Assembly: GCA_031287395.1 (NCBI GenBank)
Contig: JAITTA010000306.1
Span: 1 to 17,964, forward strand
Direction: 5' to 3'
Source: Dysgonamonadaceae bacterium
Lineage (GTDB): Bacteria; Bacteroidota; Bacteroidia; Bacteroidales; Azobacteroidaceae
Length of the DNA: 17,964 nucleotides
Below are positions 14,904-17,964 of this stretch, one piece after another. The first letter of the stretch is position 1. Every line of letters starts with the position of its first letter. A program made the translations under genes and the position numbers. A model generated the notes under the pieces. The model saw only the letters and a list, made by a program, of their open reading frames with translations, was not told where the DNA came from and made no database searches.

Positions 14904-17243
14904 ATGAGTAAGGGAATTAATCAAAGTTTAGCAAAACGAATAGTCAAGTGGTTTTGGATCCTGTTTGTCGTAGCCATCCTATCCACTATCCTGTTATTTT
15001 TTCTCATAGCAAAAGGTTATATCGGATACATGCCTCCGGTAGAAGATCTTGAAAATCCTATCAATAAATACGCTTCACAGGTGATTTCGATTGATATGGT
15101 TCCTTTGGGCACTTATGCAAAGGATAAAGAAAACCGTATTTATTCGAATTATAATGATCTCTCTCCTTATCTCGTCAATGCTTTGATTGCAACCGAAGAT
15201 GCCCGTTTTACAGAACATTCCGGAATTGATGCCATCGCTTTACTGCGTGCTGTTATAAAACGTGGAATACTGATGCAACCCAGTGGCGGAGGCGGAAGTA
15301 CCATCTCGCAGCAATTGGCCAAACAGTTGTATTCGCCCAATGCGGAGAATTTAGTTGAACGGCTCTTCCAAAAGCCCATTGAATGGGTGATTGCGGTACA
15401 ATTGGAGCGGTTTTATACCAAGGAAGAAATTATCAACATGTATCTCAATAAATTCGACTTCCTTTATAATGCTGTCGGTATCCAATCTGCAGCCTGGGTG
15501 TATTTTGGGAAAAAACCGAAAGAGTTGAATGTGGAAGAGGCTGCTACTTTGATAGGTATGTGTAAAAACCCATCTTACTATAATCCCATCCGTAAGAATG
15601 AACGCACTAAAGGCCGTCGGAATGTTGTTCTTTCCCTGATGGCGAAAAACGCTTATATCACAAAAGCCGAATGCGACTCTTTGCAGAAACTTCCGTTAGT
15701 AACCAGCTATAATAAAGTCGATCATAAAGAAGGTCTGGCCCCATATCTTCGCGAATATTTACGAATGACTATGGTTGCTAAAAAACCGGAACGTAAAAAT
15801 TATATGGCATGGGAACGCGATCGTTTTTCACGTGATTCGTTAGCCTGGGCAACCAATCCTTTATACGGATGGTGTAACAAAATTAAAAAAACCGACGGCT
15901 CGAATTACAATTTATATACGGATGGTTTGAAAATTTACACCACGATTGATTCCAGGATGCAAAAATATGCAGAAGAATCTGTCCGTGAACATGTCGGTTC
16001 TGTTTTGCAAGAAGATTTCTTCAGAGGGAAAAAGGGGAGTAAAACAGCTCCTTTTTCACGAAATCTCAGTGCAAAAGATTATGCTCATATCATGGAACGA
16101 GCTATGAAACAGACCGAACGTTACCGGGCGCTGAAAAAAGGCGATGCCAGTGAAAAGGAAATCCTGAAAATCTTTAATACTCCAACAGATATGACGGTTT
16201 TCTCATGGAAAGGTTTAAAAGACACAACCATGACTCCAATGGATTCTATCAAATATATGAAATTCTTCCTGCGGGCAGGTTTTATGGTAATGGATCCACG
16301 GAATGGAGCCGTAAAAGCTTATGTAGGAGGAACAGATTACCAGTATTTCCAGTATGATATGATCAATATGGGACGCAGACAAATCGGGTCTACCATTAAA
16401 CCGTTTTTGTACTCTCTGGCTATGGAAGAAGGTTTCACTCCTTGCGATGAAATGCTTCACGTAGAACAACACCTGATTGCGGAAGACGGAACACCTTATG
16501 CCCCCCGGAATTCCAATAAAAAAAGGATAGGAGAGATGGTTTCTTTGAAATGGGGACTTCAAAACTCGGATAACTGGGTATCCGCATACCTGATGCAACA
16601 ATTATCCCCATACGGTTTTGCAAAATTATTGCGTTCATATGGCCTTATGGGTCAGATAGATCCGGTAGTTTCTTTGTGTCTGGGACCATGCGATGCATCC
16701 ATCGGTGAAATGATTACCGGATATTCGGCTTTTGCAAACAGAGGAATCCGGGTCGAACCTGTTTATGTGACCAGAATAGAAGATAATTACGGAAATGTAT
16801 TGGCTACATTCACTCCTAAAATGACGGAAGTAATCAGTGAAGACGCTTCATTCAAAATGCTCGATATGCTACGGGCTGTCGTCGATGGAGGAACAGCCTG
16901 GAGGTTAAGAGGCAGACATAACATCACCGCACCGATGGGAGGGAAGACCGGGACTTCCCAAAACCATTCGGACGGATGGTTTATAGGATTCACCCCTTCA
17001 TTAGTGGGCGGAACCTGGGTTGGCGGTGAAGACCGGGATATTCACTTCGACCGGATGGACGAAGGACAGGCTGCGGCAACAGCATTGCCTATTTTTGGTC
17101 TATTCATGCAAAAAGTTTTTGCCGACCCCAATCTGGGATATACTCAGACTGAAAACTTCGAAATCCCGGGTAATTATCGTAATCCATGCGCATCCCATTC
17201 TGAAAAAGAAGAAGTTATAGGAATTGATCAAATTTTCAATTAG
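14904..17243 (+). CDS. mrcA: Class A penicillin-binding protein (PBP1A type)
   Basis: A 779-residue bifunctional peptidoglycan synthase, polymerising glycan strands and cross-linking stem peptides in the periplasm. A short cytoplasmic N-terminus precedes one transmembrane helix at about 17-38. The GT51 glycosyltransferase domain follows: ALIATEDARFTEHSGID with catalytic E98, GGGGSTISQQLAKQL at about 128-142, KPIEWVIAVQLERFYTKEEI and NMYLNKFDFLYNAVGIQSAA. The transpeptidase domain has S496-TIK (active-site serine and lysine), S555-DN and K681-TG followed by TS. The end of the protein is a short tail with no extra domain. Length is typical, and all catalytic residues are present. It stands alone: divergent from the sigma factor gene and followed by a tRNA gene with its own promoter. 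The symbol follows the E. coli PBP1A name; orthology to mrcA in detail was not tested. Confidence 0.94.
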   Translation: MSKGINQSLAKRIVKWFWILFVVAILSTILLFFLIAKGYIGYMPPVEDLENPINKYASQVISIDMVPLGTYAKDKENRIYSNYNDLSPYLVNALIATEDARFTEHSGIDAIALLRAVIKRGILMQPSGGGGSTISQQLAKQLYSPNAENLVERLFQKPIEWVIAVQLERFYTKEEIINMYLNKFDFLYNAVGIQSAAWVYFGKKPKELNVEEAATLIGMCKNPSYYNPIRKNERTKGRRNVVLSLMAKNAYITKAECDSLQKLPLVTSYNKVDHKEGLAPYLREYLRMTMVAKKPERKNYMAWERDRFSRDSLAWATNPLYGWCNKIKKTDGSNYNLYTDGLKIYTTIDSRMQKYAEESVREHVGSVLQEDFFRGKKGSKTAPFSRNLSAKDYAHIMERAMKQTERYRALKKGDASEKEILKIFNTPTDMTVFSWKGLKDTTMTPMDSIKYMKFFLRAGFMVMDPRNGAVKAYVGGTDYQYFQYDMINMGRRQIGSTIKPFLYSLAMEEGFTPCDEMLHVEQHLIAEDGTPYAPRNSNKKRIGEMVSLKWGLQNSDNWVSAYLMQQLSPYGFAKLLRSYGLMGQIDPVVSLCLGPCDASIGEMITGYSAFANRGIRVEPVYVTRIEDNYGNVLATFTPKMTEVISEDASFKMLDMLRAVVDGGTAWRLRGRHNITAPMGGKTGTSQNHSDGWFIGFTPSLVGGTWVGGEDRDIHFDRMDEGQAAATALPIFGLFMQKVFADPNLGYTQTENFEIPGNYRNPCASHSEKEEVIGIDQIFN

Positions 17244-17259
17244 ATAATCCGGTAAAAAT

Positions 17260-17290
17260 TTTGAAAATTAACAATCTTTTTCTAAATTTG
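17260..17290 (+). promoter_or_regulatory. Bacteroides-type promoter of the tRNA-Gly gene
   Basis: TTTG at 17260-17263, a 19-nt spacer and TAAATTTG at 17283-17290 give a full match to TTTG-N19-TAnnTTTG, ending 22 bp before the tRNA. A 9-bp inverted repeat (17231-17239 with 17261-17269) overlaps the PBP stop and the -33 box and might also act as a weak end for the PBP transcript. Confidence 0.7.
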
Positions 17291-17312
17291 CACCTGCAAA
17301 TAGGAAAATTCT

Positions 17313-17385
17313 GCGAAAGTAGCTCAGTTGGTAGAGCATAACCTTGCCAAGGTTAGGGTCGCGGGTTCGAGTCCCGTCTTTCGCT
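17313..17385 (+). tRNA. tRNA-Gly (anticodon GCC)
   Basis: A complete cloverleaf of 73 nt. The acceptor arm GCGAAAG pairs with CTTTCGC, with discriminator T. The D arm is GCTC/GAGC, the anticodon stem TAACC/GGTTA with loop TTGCCAA (anticodon GCC, reading GGC/GGU), and the T arm GCGGG/CCCGT with loop TTCGAGT. CCA is not encoded. The gene carries its own promoter and no second tRNA follows. Confidence 0.95.
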
Positions 17386-17428
17386 CTGGTCTCGAAGACA
17401 TTTAAGAGACATTGTAAGTAAAAGCTTT

Positions 17429-17506
17429 TCAAATCAAGGACTTATGTTCGTGGAACAGCAATCCTTGCGATTCGGCAATTATCTGTTTGACCTCCTGACG
17501 TGTCAT
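17429..17506 (-). other. Possible 25-codon ORF or gene remnant next to the hairpin cluster
   Basis: The minus strand reads MTRQEVKQIIAESQGLLF and then HEHKSLI before a TGA stop. The composition is protein-like, with an amphipathic helix beginning TRQEVKQIIAE, but it is too short to identify and has no neighbour in the same unit. It could be a remnant of a lost gene, a short regulatory peptide or chance. The surrounding 17386-17520 has no other gene. Confidence 0.25.
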
Positions 17507-17520
17507 TTTCACCAATGTTC

Positions 17521-17740
17521 AAGAGCAGGCTTGCGCGGTTACAAGACCGGAGGTCTTGAATATGAATAACCCCCAGTGAAGCGTAGCGACTGGGGGTAGG
17601 GCGTAGCAAATAGGTTTGGCAAAAGCAATACCGCCCGAAAGATTGCACTCTCGGACGGCTTTTGCTGCTTGTATGCAAGCCGGAGGCTTGCTTTTATCTA
17701 CGCCGTAGTGCGGACGCTACGACGAACTAAGTTCTTAGTA
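17521..17740. repeat. Cluster of consecutive hairpins (REP-like intergenic structure)
   Basis: Between the tRNA and the stop of the leftward edge gene lie several inverted repeats in a row: CAAGACC-GGA-GGTCTTG (17542-17558); ACCCCCAGT with ACTGGGGGT (17569-17577, 17589-17597; 11-nt loop); a nested hairpin with outer GCAAAAGC/GCTTTTGC (17619-17626, 17658-17665) and inner CCGCCCGA/TCGGACGG (17631-17638, 17651-17658; one mismatch); GCAAGCC-GGA-GGCTTGC (17675-17691); CTACG-C-CGTAG (17698-17708), with the CGTAG arm able instead to pair with CTACG at 17717-17721; and ACTAAG-TT-CTTAGT (17726-17739), which overlaps the stop codon. GCGTAGC occurs directly at 17581 and 17601 and inverted near 17715. 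Base composition is far more GC-rich than the neighbouring spacers. Similar GGA/TCC-loop repeats are familiar in gut Bacteroidales spacers, but I know no proven function. Confidence 0.7.
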
Positions 17741-17964
17741 GCCATTAACCATCAGGTAACGTACCAGCGCCGATTCCTGGTCATTGGCAAACGGGTCGTA
17801 GAATTGAGCTTTTACACCATTCACTTTATAAGGATATATATAGGCACAGGATGCCCTTCCGTCTTCAAAAATGTTGCATAAATTATTACGTGTAATGTTT
17901 TCTGCTCTTTTCCGATAGGAAGTATCCCCGGTGGCTTGGGCAAATACATTAAAGATATCAGCAC
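17735..17964 (-). CDS. C-terminal end of an unidentified protein (partial)
   Basis: Leftward frame entering from the window edge and ending at TAA (17735-17737), giving the last 75 residues: ADIFNVFAQATGDTSYRKRA, then helical sequence, then FEDGRASCAYIYPYKVNGVK and AQFYDPFANDQESALVRYLM, ending VNGY. The helix, Tyr/Arg-rich turn and helix order, with DPFANDQESAL, resembles the last hairpin of alpha/alpha-barrel carbohydrate-active proteins of Bacteroidetes, but this is an impression only. Its stop lies inside the last hairpin of the repeat cluster, which may serve as its 3' end structure. Confidence 0.6.
   Translation of the reverse strand, partial: ADIFNVFAQATGDTSYRKRAENITRNNLCNIFEDGRASCAYIYPYKVNGVKAQFYDPFANDQESALVRYLMVNGY

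Noticed and set aside
17442..17678. Leftward 78-codon frame across the hairpin cluster
   Set aside because: Its translation reads through several palindromes and is rich in Arg/Ser/Cys without domain features; the DNA is better explained by structured repeats.
1..17964. CRISPR array, intact insertion sequence or prophage
   Set aside because: No regularly spaced repeats, transposase, integrase or phage structural genes were seen on either strand.

Overview
The window looks like chromosomal DNA of a member of the Bacteroidales (Bacteroidota). Three things support this: SusC/SusD outer-membrane proteins and other glycan-utilisation genes; repeated promoter elements of the form TAnnTTTG (once clearly paired with a TTTG box 19-20 nt upstream), the Bacteroides-type promoter; and starts that rarely have a Shine-Dalgarno sequence. 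The hairpin-rich spacer near the right end recalls gut Tannerellaceae/Bacteroidaceae genomes, but genus is a guess.

Left part (1-5212): a polysaccharide-utilisation-like locus. A leftward gene at the edge (partial, probably a DUF6377-type sensor/regulator) is divergent from a rightward unit of a serine-type S1 sulfatase, a SusC gene and a SusD gene. The SusC/SusD pair is broken. SusC has lost its plug and half the barrel by an apparently in-frame internal deletion, and a second junction removes the SusC C-terminus together with the SusD signal peptide. This is either a decaying locus or an assembly collapse.

Middle (5212-9132, leftward): a GH92-type alpha-mannosidase lipoprotein, a Tat-exported Gfo/Idh/MocA oxidoreductase and a small two-to-three-helix membrane protein. 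A strong symmetrical hairpin at 5160-5212 ends the converging transcripts, and another hairpin separates the GH92 gene from the oxidoreductase gene. With the sulfatase this suggests processing of host-type or sulfated mannose-containing glycans (inference).

Housekeeping/regulatory part (9140-14772, leftward): an ECF sigma factor overlapping by ATGA a membrane protein that combines an anti-sigma-like N-terminus, a carboxypeptidase-regulatory/SusC-like segment and a TonB C-terminal domain; rlmD; a HerA-like DUF853 ATPase; and a tightly coupled ApbE-like flavin transferase lacking a signal peptide.

Right part (14904-17964): a rightward class A penicillin-binding protein, tRNA-Gly(GCC) with an almost ideal promoter, a ~220-bp cluster of consecutive hairpins, and the C-terminal end of an unidentified leftward gene. 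I see no CRISPR array, intact insertion sequence or prophage. The most notable features are the collapsed SusC/SusD pair, the sigma/anti-sigma-TonB fusion pair and the hairpin cluster.
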